The notes: a model not told the origin generated them from the sequence alone. A DNA stretch of 64,000 nt from Delphinapterus leucas (GCF_002288925.2 NW_022098043.1:10427489-10491488); one strand, 5' to 3'. Counted from the first letter of the stretch, positions 35,005 to 48,553 are shown. Numbers and translations are program-made.

Positions 35005-35354
35005 AGGCATCCCTGGTGGTGCAGTGGTTAAGAACCCGCCTGCCAATGCAGGGGACAAGGGTTCGAGCCTTGGTCTAGGAAGATCCTACATGCCGTGGAG
35101 CCACTAAGCCCATGCGCCACAACTACTGAGCCTGCGCTCTAGAGTCCGTGCGCCACAACTACTGAGCCCATATGCTGCAACTACTGAAGCCTGTGCGCCT
35201 AGAGCCCATGCTCCGCGACAAGAGAAGCCACCGCAGTGAGAAGTCCGCACACCGTAAGGAAGAGTAGACCCCGCCCGCCGCAACTGGGGAAAGTCCGCGC
35301 ACAGCAACGAAGACCCAACGCAGCCAAAAATAAATAAATTAAAAAAAAAAAAAG
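35005..35354 (+). mobile_element. CHR-type SINE (long form)
   Basis: 350-bp long-form element with an extra 'ccacaactactgagcc' module and an A-rich tail. AGAACACGGGGCCC at 34991-35004 and 35355-35368 is a perfect target-site duplication. Confidence 0.94.
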
Positions 35355-36519
35355 AGAACACGGGGCCCCGTGGAGGGCAAGGCTGTGAGACGGCTGATGA
35401 AATGGCTTTTTCTGAGCCAGTCCCTGCAGGCTGAGCTCTGCGGTCCAGGTGGGGTGGCCTGACGGATGGGCTGGGGGGGGGGGCAGGAAAATGCAGGGTC
35501 CCAGAGGAAGGGCCCCAGGCTGCTCTTGGGAGGCAGGGTCCCAGCGCGCAGCTAACCCCTGATGGGGGGGCCCCTCGAGCAGAAGCTGCAGCTCCCTCTG
35601 GGGCAGGAGTGCCTCATCTCCTTCAAAGTGGGCGCTCCAGTGGTGAGGAGGGGGTCGCGTATCAGGCCGGGCACACTCAGAGGGCAGGGAGCGATTTCCT
35701 CCCTCAGACTGGGGGCTCAGATAGGGCCTCCTGGGGGGGTGTCTCTGTTGCTCCTTCCTTGGCTCCCCTCCTGTGCCCCGGTGAAGGCCCGGGCGCTGGA
35801 GGCTCAGCCAGGCAGCCCTGGGATGTGAGAAGAGGCCTGACCCCCTCACAGCCTCCACAAAGCCGGGCTCAGTCCGTGCAGCGCAGGGCAAGGCGGGGAA
35901 CGTCCAAGTCTCTGGCCTTTTGCTCCGCAGTCTACTGCCCACTGCCCTGGCAGTGCTGGCCGGCAGCTCCTTTCCGGAGAGGAGCTCTCCTTCAAGGAAA
36001 GAAACCGCTGTTGGGGGTGAGGGGTGGTTATCTTCCTGCACCAGCCTGCATTCAGCTTTCCTAAAGGCTCAGACCCAGGCCGAGCCCATGGTTACAACAG
36101 GACACCCCCCCGAGGGGGTCCTTGCTGGGAGAGTCCAGCCGAGGAACCACCAACCCCCATCACAGATGAGACCCTGAGGCCGGATCCGCAGTCTCGCAAT
36201 GCCCGCCGTCAACGAGCAGATGGCTGAACGGATGGGGCAGTGGGATGGGAGGGGCACCCAACGTGCTTGTCTGCAGACTTTTCCAAACACCGGCACGCAC
36301 GTATTTGCACATGAAAGCACAGACACATAGTAACCAACAGGAAGACGTGCGCAGGCTCACGCACGTGCAACAGACTCCTGCCCGGCTCCCGAAGGAACGT
36401 CAGAAGCATTTCCTGCCTCCGGAAAAGCCAAACCGCACTACAACCAAGAGACCTGGGCCCACGGAAAGCTGCACCTGAACCTGCGTGCTGCCGCCAGACT
36501 CTCATTAGAAGAGAACTCA

Positions 36520-36720
36520 GGGCTTCCCTGGCGGCGCAGCGGTCGAGAGTCCGCCTGCCGATGCAGGGGACGCGGGTTCGTGCCCCGGTCCGGGAGGATC
36601 CCACATGCCGTGGAGCGGCTGGGCCCATGAGCCATGGCCGCTGAGCCTGCACGTCCGGAGCCTGTGCTCCGCGACGGGAGAGGCCACAACAGTGAGAGGC
36701 CCGCGTACCGCAAAAAATAA
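36520..36720 (+). mobile_element. CHR-type SINE (short form)
   Basis: ggcttccctggcggcgcagc head and a full body ending 'gcgtaccgcaaaaaataaaa'. Confidence 0.92.
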
Positions 36721-38119
36721 AAGTCAGCAGAGGACATCCAGGCTCATTTCTCCAGAGGCATAACACGTCTGTCTCCAGGCCCAAAGGGCTTTGCCCAAGG
36801 CCGGTGCAAAGCTGCCAAGTCCAATGGTAAGGCGAGTGGGGGTGAGGGCAGGGATAGGTGTGAACAGGGGCAGCTCCAGCCTCCGCCCCTCACTCCTCAG
36901 TTATTCCTGGGCTGCCAGGACCCCTCCCCACACCAGGAGCCTGCTGGAGGAAGCCGGGTCTGGGGCACTGGGGCTGGGCCTCCTGGGCACGCAGGGCAGG
37001 GGTAGGTGGCACCCTGGCATTGTGGGTCCCCCAGGAGGGCGGAGGGAGCTGAGCACAGCACCCCTGGGTGGGAGCAGGCGGCAGTGAGGCCCAGCCCTGG
37101 CTGACACTGGGTTCGGAGCTGACAAGCATACATCTCATTTTGTTTTCCAAACATGGGGTGTTTGCCTGCCCAGAGCCGGGGAGGCTATCAGCTTATCAAG
37201 CTCTCCTCTCCTCCCAACCAGGATCAGGTGAAACACTGCCCACCTGGCACCCCAATTCCAGGCCATGGCTCCCCATTCTCACCTCTGGACCCCTCCTCTA
37301 AAACCTGGCCAGCCTGGGGGGCCCAGGAGTGGGAGGACCACCTTACCATCTAAGAGGCCTTTACCCCATGTCCCTGAAGAAGGCCCCCTGCCCCCCTGCA
37401 CAACCAGCCCAGTCACGCCCCTCCTCTGAGCCCCAGAAGGCCTGATACTTCCTGCCCACTCGGCCCCTATGGTCCAGGCACGGCTATTTACCGGCTGCTT
37501 ACCTTGCACCAGGAGCTGCTCTGTTAGGATGGTAGTCTGGACGAGAGGTGTGCACACAATGGCCCTCAGGCTACACCAGCCTGCCGCCGGTTTCGGTGAA
37601 TCTAGTTTTATTGGAACATGGTCACACCCACATAGAAAAGAATCCATTCAAGTAGGTTGGGAACTCACTACACAACCTTGGTCCTTGTTTAAGGACAAAA
37701 AGATCCACAGAAAAAATCCTGAACTTTACTTAGTAAACTTGGTGGTGGTAATGGAACAGGCACAGTGATTCTGACACTACACAGTGTGACTGAAGTACCC
37801 TGATGTTATTATTGGGAACCAGGGTAAACAGCAAGAGTCAAGTGTAGAGTGAGAAGTTAGGGTAGAGCTCTATGACCTTGGACTTGAATTAGAGGTATCG
37901 GTATGAACTTGAGATTTTTCTCCTGGCTCTGTCCACTGAAAGTGTCTGGAAGCAATGACACCCCGGCAGCAGGGAGCACACCACTTCTTGATTTCTAAAC
38001 ACCATTCCCCACGAAAGGGAACCCTGGAGAAATGGCTGATTAGAGCAGGGTAAGTACCAGATGAGCCTAGAGCTTCTCTAGAGGCAGACAAGCAAGGAAG
38101 TGCTCAAGAATGATGAGGA

Positions 38120-39055
38120 AGTGTCCACAGGACCCAGAACCCAGCACAAAGGGGCCCCTGGTGTGCAAATCGGGGACAATTTGAACATCAAAAGTAATAA
38201 CAATGGTCCTGGATGATAGCACACTGGATTTTAAAAATACTCTTTGAATTTGCAGCAGTAATAAAGGAGGAGGGTTAAGTGGGAGGGGAGGAAACTCCTC
38301 TTTAAATAAAGTTCGTAGTGAAAATTCACTGAGGAACAGGGTATTCTCCCATTTTCCAAGAATCCCCCACAGTAATTACAAAGGAAAACTGGTACCTTTA
38401 CGATGGGGAGACCTGGCAGACCCCCACCTTAACCAAGTGATGAAGGATGGGACCAGCCTGCATTTCCCGCCTCCCCAGGGATTCGATAGGAAGGCATGGC
38501 TTCCTACACCGAATCTGGCCAAATACTCCAATCGCATCAGGAGGAAACAATGGGGCAATTCCAGCTGGTGGGACCTATGAAAAGACACTGGCTTGGATCT
38601 CTCAAAAAAGTCACTATCATGGAGAGCAAAAAAAAAAAAAAAAAAAAAGGAGAGGAATTATTCTAGATTAAAAGGAGACAAAAGAAACATGACAACCAAA
38701 TGCAACATGTGTTCCCAGCTGGATGCCGGAGGTGGCAATGGGCAGTAGCTATATTTTGAAGACAACTGGGAAAACGGGCCTATGGTCGGTAGATTGATGG
38801 GCACGATAATGCTACTGAGGTTATATAAGGGAGCCCAGCTGAAGTATTTACGTATGAAGGGCAATGATGTCTGCAACTAGCTTTTAAGTGAGTTAGCCCC
38901 AAAAGGTGTGTGTGTATATGTATAATATGGGAAGAAAATTATGGTAAAATGTTAACAGTTGGTTTACTAGGTGAAGACAATTTGTGCATTCATTGTACTA
39001 TTCTTTCAACCTCCTGTAGTTTGAAATATTTTAAATTAAAAAGTTGGGAGTCAGG
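38120..39055 (+). mobile_element. Old L1 (L1M-like) 3' fragment
   Basis: Ends with 'cattgtactattctttcaac' and a TTTAAATTAAAAAGTTGGG tail, the usual 3' end of old L1M copies. The 5' limit is uncertain, and a 22-nt A-run lies inside at 38630-38648. Confidence 0.6.
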
Positions 39056-39087
39056 GGAGTAAAGTTATTTTTGAAAAAAAAAGGTTG

Positions 39088-39279
39088 GGGCTTCCCTGGT
39101 GGCGCAGTGGTTGGGAGTCCACCTGCCGATGCAGGGGACGCGGGTTCGCGCCCCGGTCCGGGAAGATCCCACATGCCGCGAAGCGGCTGGGCCCGTGAGC
39201 CATGGCCGCTGAGCCTGCGCGTCTGGAGCCTGTGCTCCGCAACGGGAGAGGCCACAACAGTGAGAGGCCCTCATACCGC

Positions 39280-39307
<28 letters not shown>
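39088..39307 (+). mobile_element. CHR-type SINE (short form, long poly-A)
   Basis: Nearly intact young SINE with a pure A tail of about 27 nt, inserted just after the A-rich end of an L1 fragment. Confidence 0.93.
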
Positions 39308-39310
<3 letters not shown>

Positions 39311-40139
39311 TTGGTCGCTGGAGGGGAGGGCCCGGGCCTGACTCCCGGCTCCCAGCTCATCTCTGGCAGGGTCACTGGGTCTCCTCTCTCATCTGCCAAC
39401 GGAGATACAAGGAGAACCTGCCTTACGGGGAGCTGGGCAGTTCATGGGACGGGGCCAGCACACCGTGAGCGCCCCACGCACGCGGCTGTGGGCAGAAGCG
39501 GGTCGGGGAGCAGGGACAAGGCAGCGTCCTGCAGCTGCCCACGAAGCCCCGTCCCCTTCGCCCTCTCCCAGCAGCCTCACAGCAGCCCTGCGGCAGACAT
39601 TTGCTCAGAGGGTCTCAGGTGAGTAATCCCACCCCAAGTAGTGCTGACACAGCCCAGCCTCAGTCTTACAATATTTATGTGCCTCCAGGTGATGCTTCTG
39701 GGCCTGGTTTCCATAAATTCCTGGCGTGAGCAGCTCAGCACTCAAAGTCATTAGAGCTGCGATAACGCCACGGAGCCGGGAAGGGATGCTGGGGCCTTCG
39801 GGGGCCAGGGGCTGCCAAGGAAACGTCAGGAGGCTACTGCTCGCTGGGCACCTACTGTGTGCCAGGCCATGCCACATCTGGTATTTCATCTTCCCAGAGG
39901 CCTTCACGAAAGAAGAGGGAAAGAGCTCAGAAGGGGACACGATGAGCCCAGGTGACCCGCCAGACAGGGGCAGAGTTGGGGTGTGGGCCTGACCTGTGGA
40001 CTCCAAGCTCCAGGCTTGCCCCCGACACCTTCATGCCAAGCTCCCCAGCAGGGTGTGGGCGTGAAGGGGCTCTTGCCTCCTACTCGCTGCTCGGTCACCA
40101 CAACGAGCTGGCCTGGGAGGCCCGGTCATGGGCCAAGAG

Positions 40140-40330
40140 ACCATCCACGGAGCGCTCACCAGCACTTTGCCAGCTCTGGCTCCGCTTAGTATCCCTGCAA
40201 CCTGGGATGAAGACACCACCCTTCCATCCTCACCTAACAGGCAGGATGCCGACGCTTCGAGAAAGCGGCGTGGGGTCACTCTGCCAGCCAGGGGACAGGC
40301 TGAGGATTGAGACGCAGAGGTCATGCTCCA
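40140..40330 (+). mobile_element. MIR
   Basis: 'gcgctcaccagcactttgcc' through 'cagccaggggacaggctgag gattga'; decayed. Confidence 0.5.
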
Positions 40331-40689
40331 AGCCGCTGCACTGGGCAGGCAGAGGCAGTCTTTTAAAGACAATTAGGACACAACTCCCTTCCCTTATCTA
40401 TCTTATTCTTACCAACATTTTACAGCTGAGAAAACAAATTGAGAGGCTGAGTGCCGTTCACAAAGTCACTGTGCTTGGAAAATGGGGGGAAAGCCAGGAT
40501 TCCAGCTTAGAGTGACCCACTCGTCCCAGTTTGCCCAGAGAGACCCCAGTTGTAGCACTGGAAGTCCAACTCCTTGTCTGGACGAAACGGGACAGTTGGT
40601 CACCCTAATGGGACTCCAAAGCCTACATGTGACCTCTCAGCCATGGACAGACATCTTCGTGGGGCTCCGTCCAAAGCTTAACACTCTGC

Positions 40690-40860
40690 CTTCAGAATCG
40701 GACCTGGTCAAGGCCAAGGGGATGGTGTGCCAGCGGGGAGGCTTAAGATGTGGCATCCACCTCTACCTCTTACCAGCAAGTCAGTTAACACCTCTGGGTC
40801 TCAGTTTACTCATCTGTAAAGTGGGGGTGAGGCCATTCTTGTCTAGCAAGAGACTTAATT
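40690..40860 (-). mobile_element. MIR
   Basis: 'agcaagtcagttaacacctc tgggtctcagtttactcatc'. Confidence 0.72.
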
Positions 40861-41884
40861 GGGTGCTGGGCTCTCCTGGCTCAGGGCCACCCCGGGAACC
40901 TAGAAGGGACAGAGGGAAGGATGACGTCTCTGCCCTAAGAGTGATAGCCGGTCCCAAACTTGTCTTCAACAACCCATTTTGGAATTGATTGTGCAAAATT
41001 TGGTGTGTTTGGTGCATTTTTCTAGAAAGATGATCAACAGTTTTTGCCAACATCTCAAAAGAGTCTGTAAACCACTCTTGCCCCCCGCCGCCAAGTTTAA
41101 AATTCCTGCACTGAAGCTTCTTTATCACTAGGCACTTAAGGAGGTGGGCACAGACCCTCCTTGCCACCCACCACACCCAGAGCAAGGCCCACAGAAACCG
41201 CCACTGCAGGGATGGTTGTCCTGCTGTGGCCACACCAACGTTTTGTCTTTGAAAACAAAACTTCAATATCCCGTAATAAACTACAGTGGAAAAGAAAACA
41301 AAGCAACCAACCAAAAAAAACTAAACCAAACTGACATCCACCTGTGCATCTGGCTGAAAAACATCTCAAAGTGTGGGCTATAGATATTCTCCTCATTAGT
41401 CCTATTTAATTTCCTTCTGTTTTCTTCAGTTATACAAGCCAGCACATGCAGTGCAGACACCTGAGGAGGGAGCCGGACTGCCGGCCACCTGGGGCCACCG
41501 AGCACCCTGGCTGTGGGTCTGCTCCAGCCTTGCTCTGGACTAGCAGGTGCCGGGCTGCACCGGGGTCTGCCTGGTGCCTGTCCCTTTCCAGCACCACAGG
41601 GACCCCGGTGAAGACCAAGCAGAAGAGCCGGGGACGTGTAGCTCGGCACCTGTGTGCATCTGGGCTGCGCTCACCACAGCTCAGCTCCACTCTGGGAGCC
41701 CCCGCCGGCCCCGAGCTTTGGTGGGACTGCGGAGCCTCTGGTCAGATGAGGAAACCGAGACTCAGAAGGGGAGTGGCCTGTCCTGGAAGTAGTGGGGCCG
41801 AGCTTGGCTTCCTGGCTCACCTTCGGTGTGACATCACTGTGGCCTGAGGTCATCTTGTCACCTGCCTCCTGCTTTCGAGAGGTA

Positions 41885-42090
41885 TTGAGGCCATGGGCTC
41901 AGGACCAGACCATCAGGGTCTGGGTCCCAGTTCCACCACTTCCTGCCTCGGTTTCCTCAACTTTAAAAGGGGGGGTAATGAGGTGACCACCGGCATAAAA
42001 CTGTTGTGAAGGTTATACGGGTCGCTACTCACAAAGAGCTTGGACCAGCCTCTAGGTGAGTCTCGATAAGCGTTAACTCATGAGGGGGGG
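41885..42090 (-). mobile_element. MIR
   Basis: 'ggtcccagttccaccacttc', 'ggtttcctcaactttaaaag', 'gataagcgttaactcat'. Confidence 0.7.
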
Positions 42091-43009
42091 GGGTCTCTGT
42101 CAGCCCTGTGACCACACCCACACCAGAGCGGCAGGTCCATGGGGGTGGGGGCCGCTGCTGGAGCCCAGGGCCCTGCACAAGGACTGGAGCCCCAGCCAGT
42201 GCAACACCTGAGCTGGGGGCTGGAAGAGCCAGGGAAGAGGCAGCCTGGGTGGTCAGGCTGAAGCAGGGTCAGGTGTGATGGAGCTTTGCTCTAGAAAGAA
42301 CCCCCGTGGTGGCTCAGCATTGCTTTCCAGCTCCAAGGGGCAGATGGCATTACACCTGCCGACCCTGCCCCGAGCGAGCCTGTGTGGTGCAACTCCAGGC
42401 ACCCACCCAGCCCTCCATGGCCCCCACCCCTTCACACGGAATCTGCTCAGCACCTGTGGCACCTGCTTAACCAGAGGGGGGCCTCCTGCCTCGTGACGGC
42501 CTGGACTCCAGATTCCCCTTGGGCTCAGCAGCAGAGGTGAGCAGGCTTGGCCAAGGCGTCTTCCCTGCCATCCCGCTCAGGGCACGAGTGAAAGGCTCTG
42601 CGGAGGGCCACCTCTCGGACCAGGCGCAGATCCACACCCAAGGCGCTGGGGAGCTGTGGCAGCCATGTGAGAGATCAGGGTGACTGTCCAGAGCGGGTGG
42701 GAGCTGGGGATGGGGCCAGGGGATAACGGAGAGGGGGGACTGATTCCAGGCTTGACCCAGGCCCTCAGGTCCCGACAGGGTCCGTCAGCACTCTCAGATC
42801 ACAGGCAAGGACCTGTATGACATTAATACACTCGGCCTATTTCCCTCCCTCTCGTGTGCACGGCCCATGTGCACTCACATGCACATGTGCTCGTGAACAC
42901 GGGCACTGGAGTCACAAGCACCCTGAGATCTGGGCTCCACCACCTACTGGGGGAGAGGGGTCCCTGTGATCCTGAGCAGGTCCTGTAGTCACCGTAAAAC
43001 AGCGGCTGA

Positions 43010-43190
43010 CACCTGCCCGCCCTGCTGACTCCTCACCGGGCAGAGAGCCCTGGGAGTTTTACGTACATCACGCCGCTTAGTCCTGAGGTAGGTTCTGTAA
43101 TTATCCCCATTTTATAGGTGGGTAAACTGAGGCAATAGGTGGTGGAGCTGGGGGTCGAAACCAACCAACCTGGCTCCCGGGCCCACACTG
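43010..43190 (+). mobile_element. MIR
   Basis: 'gtaattatccccattttata ggtgggtaaactgaggc'. Confidence 0.7.
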
Positions 43191-44439
43191 ACCATCAGCT
43201 GAGTCTGCTCAGACCACAGCAGGGGCAGCCGGCAATGCGTCTCAAGGTTCCCACCAGGCAGACCCTCCCCCAGCCCAGCGGCCAGGCTTGCAAAGGCCAT
43301 GACATAACCACCGCGTGCACCCTAAGCACCGGGCACTGGCCTAAACCTCTCCCGGTGTGACCCCTCCCAGCCTCCACTGTATTAAGGCCCAGCCCAAGGC
43401 CTGACATTCCGTAGGTCCGTCCGTGGCTCTCTGTGTTTTTGCCAAGCCCCAGGGGATTGGACAACTGCTGCTATGGTGTCCCCATCCCTAATCCTGCAGC
43501 AGGGCTCAGAGGGGAGAGTAACCATGGTGGAGGGGAGGACAGACTGACAGCCAGAGATGCTGGGGGACAGAGGCTCAGAAGACAGAGGACTGCCCACTCC
43601 CCACACCTCACCCCCAGCGCCATCGTCTGCCCCTGCCCCATCTCCAGTCCCAGTCTGTTCTCTCTCCAACGTCCCCTCCCATCTGCCTTCCCTCTACCGT
43701 CTCCCTTTTCTCCTCCATGGTTTCACAGAACCTGTTCCCTGAGCCGACAGCTTCAAACAATTTTTTCTTTAACCGTGAAATCCTTTCATCAACCTAAATC
43801 TTCCAGGACGGGGGGAAACCAAACATCAGAGACAAGAAAGCCCTGAGCTCTTCTTGGTGAGGAGAGAGGAAGCCTGGAGCCCAGCCCCTTAGCCACCCAA
43901 GTCCCACAGGACGTCCCTTGAGATATGTCCCCACAACCCCCAGACCCCAGAGCAGAGGCAGCAACCATGGCCCTGGACCACTTCTGACCCATCGGTGCCC
44001 CCCCCAGGAAAGGAGCCCCACGGGATCCCCAAATCCACCCCCCACATTCTATCCTTCATAAGCTTCCTGAAAGGAAGACCTTCTGAACATCTAACCTCAA
44101 TTCTTCAGGCTACTAGAAAACACTTGCACTCCTTTGGAACTTGTTACTTTCCTCCTGGGAAGTCTCCACAACCTTTAGAAAGTCGAGTTCTCGAGTTTCA
44201 CCTGCCAACTTTTAATTAAAGAAAGAAAAACAGGATGACAACAATAAAAATGACACACACACTGAAAAAAATTCAGAGAAAACTGCTGAACTGAGCTGAC
44301 TCCATGGAGTGTCATGACTCCTGATCCACAAGCTTGGGTGACCTGAACACCAGGGCTCTGGGCCTTGGAGTCTCCCTGGACGCCCGAGGACTTGGTGCAT
44401 CTTCCCACGCTCACACCAATTTGCATACCATTACCCAAG

Positions 44440-44615
44440 AATCCCTGCGCCTGGATTTCGCTTTTGCAAATTCCCACCTGTTTCGTGTCATAAATAAGAT
44501 AGGAGACAGAAAACTAATACAGGCCAGTGATGCATTATTCATGCCACGTCACACTGTTATGATAGAGTTACAACAGCTAACACATGCAAACTAAGTTTGG
44601 GCACTAAACGTGAAA
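44440..44615. promoter_or_regulatory. Unique block in long intron, candidate enhancer
   Basis: 'tttgcaaattcccacctgt' (octamer-like next to an E-box), 'gatgcattattcatgcc' and 'cataaataagatagg'. Confidence 0.3.
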
Positions 44616-46444
44616 ATTAAGGCTGGGGAGGGCGGGTGTGCTTGGGACGGGCAGGGGGCTATCTGGGGTCTGTTGGCGTCCAGGGAACCAGAGAAGTTTC
44701 TTCTCTGGCGTGCTTAATGACAAAAAGCGTGAGTTCCGGTATCAGAAGCCAGCACCCAGGCACCGGGGTGGTGGCAGGGGACGGAGCAGTCGGGGCAGAC
44801 GATGCTGGAACCCCTACAAGGCGGGACTATTGACAACACGCACTTGGGAAAGCACCCGTGCTCAGCACCGAGCTCTGGAGCTGGTCAGCTCTTCTGCCCA
44901 CCCTGGCCACATGCTCCTTACACGCTTAGATCCACCACAGACAGAGCCCACTTCCCTGATGGAAACTTCTTTTCTCGCCACAACCTTTCACTGAGCACCC
45001 ACTATACATCAGCCTGGTCTTGGCACCAGGAATGTGCTGGGAGCCCGCCAGGCACGGTCCTGCCCTACAGGGCCTCGATCTGGCGAATCTGATAATCGTG
45101 GCAAGTGCTGTGGAGAAGGGCCCAGTGCCGGTGCTGTGACCCAGTGCACATGGATGAGGGGCCAGACAGGCTTCTCCAGGGTGGGTGGGGCGCCGGGGCC
45201 CAATGAGAAACAGCTGACCCGATTAACCCTCACAACAGCCCTGTGGAGTGGGAGCCGGGCCCACGGCCCAAGCCGGACGTATCTTGCCCTGTGTTCCGGC
45301 ACTTTCCAGGCGGGGCTGGGGGAGCCTTGGCCCCAGGCCTGTACTTCTGCAATCACACCCAGGAGGTTCTGGGAAGAAAGGGGGTTGCCTTGGAAACGCC
45401 TCAAGGCCGGCGCAGGGGCGAGTCAGAGGTGGGACCTGGGCCCTCGTGTGACACAGCTGTCCTACCCGCATCCGTCCCACCTGCCGAGTCCCTCTGCCCA
45501 GCGGTGGTGGCTGCTATCGAGTAGGACCCACCCCTCCCAGCCTCAAGACCCTCTGACCAGCCCTTTCCCCAAATTCCTTCCCACCTCTTTTCTGGTGTAG
45601 CCTCCTGGCCCGCTTCCTCCAAGGCACTTCTCCATCTGGCACCAGGGCCCCAAACCTCCTCCCGCCCAGATTTTCAAACATGTAAGGCAGCAGCCAGCCC
45701 CCATCTCAACCCACCCAACAGAGGAGGGGGTCCCTGCACGCTCCCACCAGCACCGGCTGAGAAGCTGGTGCAGCGCCCAGCCCTGGGATGTGCTGGTGAA
45801 CAAAACAGACCAGGTCCCGTTTTCATCTGTTTATGGCCGGGTGGGTGCAGAGGGACAACAACAGTCCTGGAGACAATTTCAGACAGTGACCAACGCTCTG
45901 ATGACAATAAAGCCACTGACGTGTCAAGACCCTGACTGGGGGTGGAGGTGACTCTGATGGAGCCGCCAGGGCAGGCCCCACTGAGGCCACGGCAGCTGAG
46001 CCAAGACTGGGGGATGAGAAGCAGCTGCCCGAGGGACAAGCTGTGGGCACAGTGGCCCTGCCCCAGGCAGGGGGACAGCAGAGGCAAAGGCCTAGTGGTG
46101 GGAAGAAGCCCGGCATGTTCAGAGGCCAACAGAGGGGCCAGCGGGGCTGGGGAGCAGAGGTCACAGACCACAAGTCAAGGGGCTGCTTTCTAGCTGGTAT
46201 CCCCATCTGAACAATGGGCCCAGCTGACCCCTGCGGCGACGCGAGGATCCAATCGCATAAAGCACACTCACAGCCCAGCCCCTTCTCCAGCACCCCTCCC
46301 TGTTGCTACTGCCCCCCGCCCCTAAGCCGGGGTGGCGGAGATCACAGCACACGCTGTGCTGGGGAGCAGCCTTGCCCCGGTGCCCTGGCCAGGCCGACTC
46401 GGCAGAGTGCACCCCACAAGCCGAAGGCCTCCTGTTGGCCTGTC

Positions 46445-46640
46445 GCTAATTCATTTTTTTTTAATTAAGATGCAACAGTCATCCCATAGCCGACTTCCCC
46501 TCCAGCGATCAGTTAAAATGAACTCCAGACAACTGGATTAGACTTTGAAGGTGGCGATCCAGATAATGAACATGGAGGATGCGGTGTTGACACAGGCCCT
46601 GGTGAGCTACATTATTATTGAACAGGCCTCGCTGCTGCCT
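46445..46640. promoter_or_regulatory. Unique block in long intron, candidate enhancer
   Basis: 'tttttttttaattaagatg', 'ggattagac' and 'acattattattgaacagg' with no recognised repeat. Confidence 0.3.
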
Positions 46641-47219
46641 CTGCTGGGATCAAGGAGCTGAATAAGCAGTTGGCGGGCAAGCATCAAGCCCAGAGACAGA
46701 CCGCGGCACCGGCTCCGCAGGACGGGCTCAGCAAGGTCAGGGGCTGCCGGCAGAGGCCAAGTGGGCCTAATGGAGACGGCTGCTCAGAGACTCCTCCCGG
46801 GGAGCCGCCCACCCCCATCCCACACAGCACGGGGCTGGCTCTGCTCAGGCCTGGCCCTCAGTGCTCTCTCTGCTCAGGGCATCCTCCCCGCCTCCCCTCC
46901 CCCTTCAGCATCACAGCTGACTCACCTGCCCCGCCCAGCTCAGGGATCCTGACCTCTGAAAACCTCCCCTGTCCTGTCCCTCCTCCACGTGTCTGGAACC
47001 CCTCGCGCCTCCCCTGGGTTCCCACCAGGCCTGGGCCTGCCCCCACGCCGCACCCCACAGCTTTCCTCCCACTTGGCTGGCACTGACCGTCCTGGGTCTG
47101 CTCCTCATACTGGACTCCGAGCTCCTGAAGAGCTAAGAGCAGGTCTCACTTGTGCCCACCCCCCTCAACACCCTGCACAAAAGGCCTGCAAATCAGGACA
47201 CCACCTTCCGTCTGTCCAC

Positions 47220-47440
47220 CGCGACCATTTACTATCTACTTAGAGTAAATACCTGCTACGTGAGCTACGTGAGCCAGACAGACATGGGCAAATGAACAGG
47301 GTGCAATCCTTGGCCCAGAAGATGTGCTGGTGGAAAAGGCAGGCACTTAAACAATAACACAGCCCGAGAGTGATACAGGACAGGACAGAAGCTGCAGGGG
47401 GACAATGCAGCTCAAAGGAGACCGAGCCTCCGCCCACCCA
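47220..47440 (-). mobile_element. L2-like fragment
   Basis: 'gagccagacagacatgggca', 'ggcacttaaacaataacac' fit a reverse L2 3' part; weak. Confidence 0.45.
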
Positions 47441-47459
47441 GGCAGCCAACACGGCAGTT

Positions 47460-47715
47460 AAGATGCCTCAGTTCAGAACTCAGTCGGAGGCCTGAGTTCA
47501 GATCCCAACTCTGCCTCCTTCTGGCTGTGTGACTTTGGGCAAGTCACTTAACCTCTCTGGGACTCTTATTTCCTCATCTGTAAAGTGAAATAACACTAGT
47601 ACCCATCTCACAGGGTGGTTTGAGGATTAAACGAGCTAATACATGTAGAGCACTTAACCTCATGCCTGGTCTGCACTACACACTCGATACATGATGGTTA
47701 TTATTACTTCCTGGA
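47460..47715 (-). mobile_element. MIR (well preserved)
   Basis: Nearly full-length reverse MIR: 'gtgactttgggcaagtcact taacctctctggg' through 'taatacatgtagagcactta'. Confidence 0.88.
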
Positions 47716-48203
47716 GGGTGGGAGGAGCAAGGGAAAGGACCTTAGAGTTGACACGATCCCGGGATGAACACTCAATGTCTGTGCGCTTGGGCCAGAGCCA
47801 CGCAACCACACTTGGGCTGACAGGACACTCCTGGGCCCCTGGCGTGGAGCCTTAGGCAGCTCCGAGGCGCTCCAGTCCCCACAGAGGTTCTCAGCCCCGG
47901 GGGAGAGTCTAGCACATTGCTGCCACTAAGCAATGCCTCTCGTCTGAGCTGAGGCACGCTGCCGCTGCAGGACGTGTGCTGAGCCCTCGGCACCCCTTCA
48001 GGACCACAGCTGCCTGGACAGCAGCCCAGCCTACAGGCCGCTCCTCGGGTCGTCTGGCCACCAAGCCGAGCGTGGAGCTGCCGGCTGGTTCCGGCGATCA
48101 TTAGCAGCAGCGAGACAGAGCAGTTCCCAGAGCCCCGGCACAGAGAAGGCTTCCTCTTTCCCAAGCAGCAGTGAAGTGAGGTTTTATTAAACATGCATGA
48201 CAA

Positions 48204-48408
48204 GGGCTTCCCTGGTGGCGCAGTGGTTGAGAGTCCGCCTGCCGATGCAGGGGACGCGGGTTCATGCCCCGGTCTGGGAGGATCCTACATGCCGCGGAGC
48301 GGTTAGGCCCGTGAGCCATGGCCGCTGAGCCTGCGCGTCCGGAGCCTGTGCTCCGCGACGGGAGAGGCCACAGCAGTGAGAGGCCCGCGTACCTCAAAAA
48401 AAAAAAAA
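48204..48408 (+). mobile_element. CHR-type SINE (short form)
   Basis: Full-length element with a poly-A tail. The flanks share ATGCATG, a likely short target-site duplication. Confidence 0.92.
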
Positions 48409-48514
48409 GATATGCATGGCGATCGTCTCGTTACTGTGCAAAGGATTGTGTGTACTGAAGGCGAGCCGCCGCATCGCGCCATGCACAAACTTTTCAATTT
48501 CCCTGGCTGCAGAC

Positions 48515-48553
48515 AGGGGGCGGGGGGGGGGCGCGGGGGGGCGGGGGGGCGGG
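48515..48553 (+). repeat. G-run cluster (G-quadruplex candidate)
   Basis: Four to six G-runs of 5-10 in 39 bp, separated by single C or CGC. It lies about 105 bp 3' of a SINE in a GC-rich stretch. Confidence 0.85.

Noticed and set aside
35199..36041. 280-codon minus-strand open frame
   Set aside because: Its C-terminal part is the antisense of a CHR SINE and the rest is GC-rich intron. It shows no domain or exon pattern.
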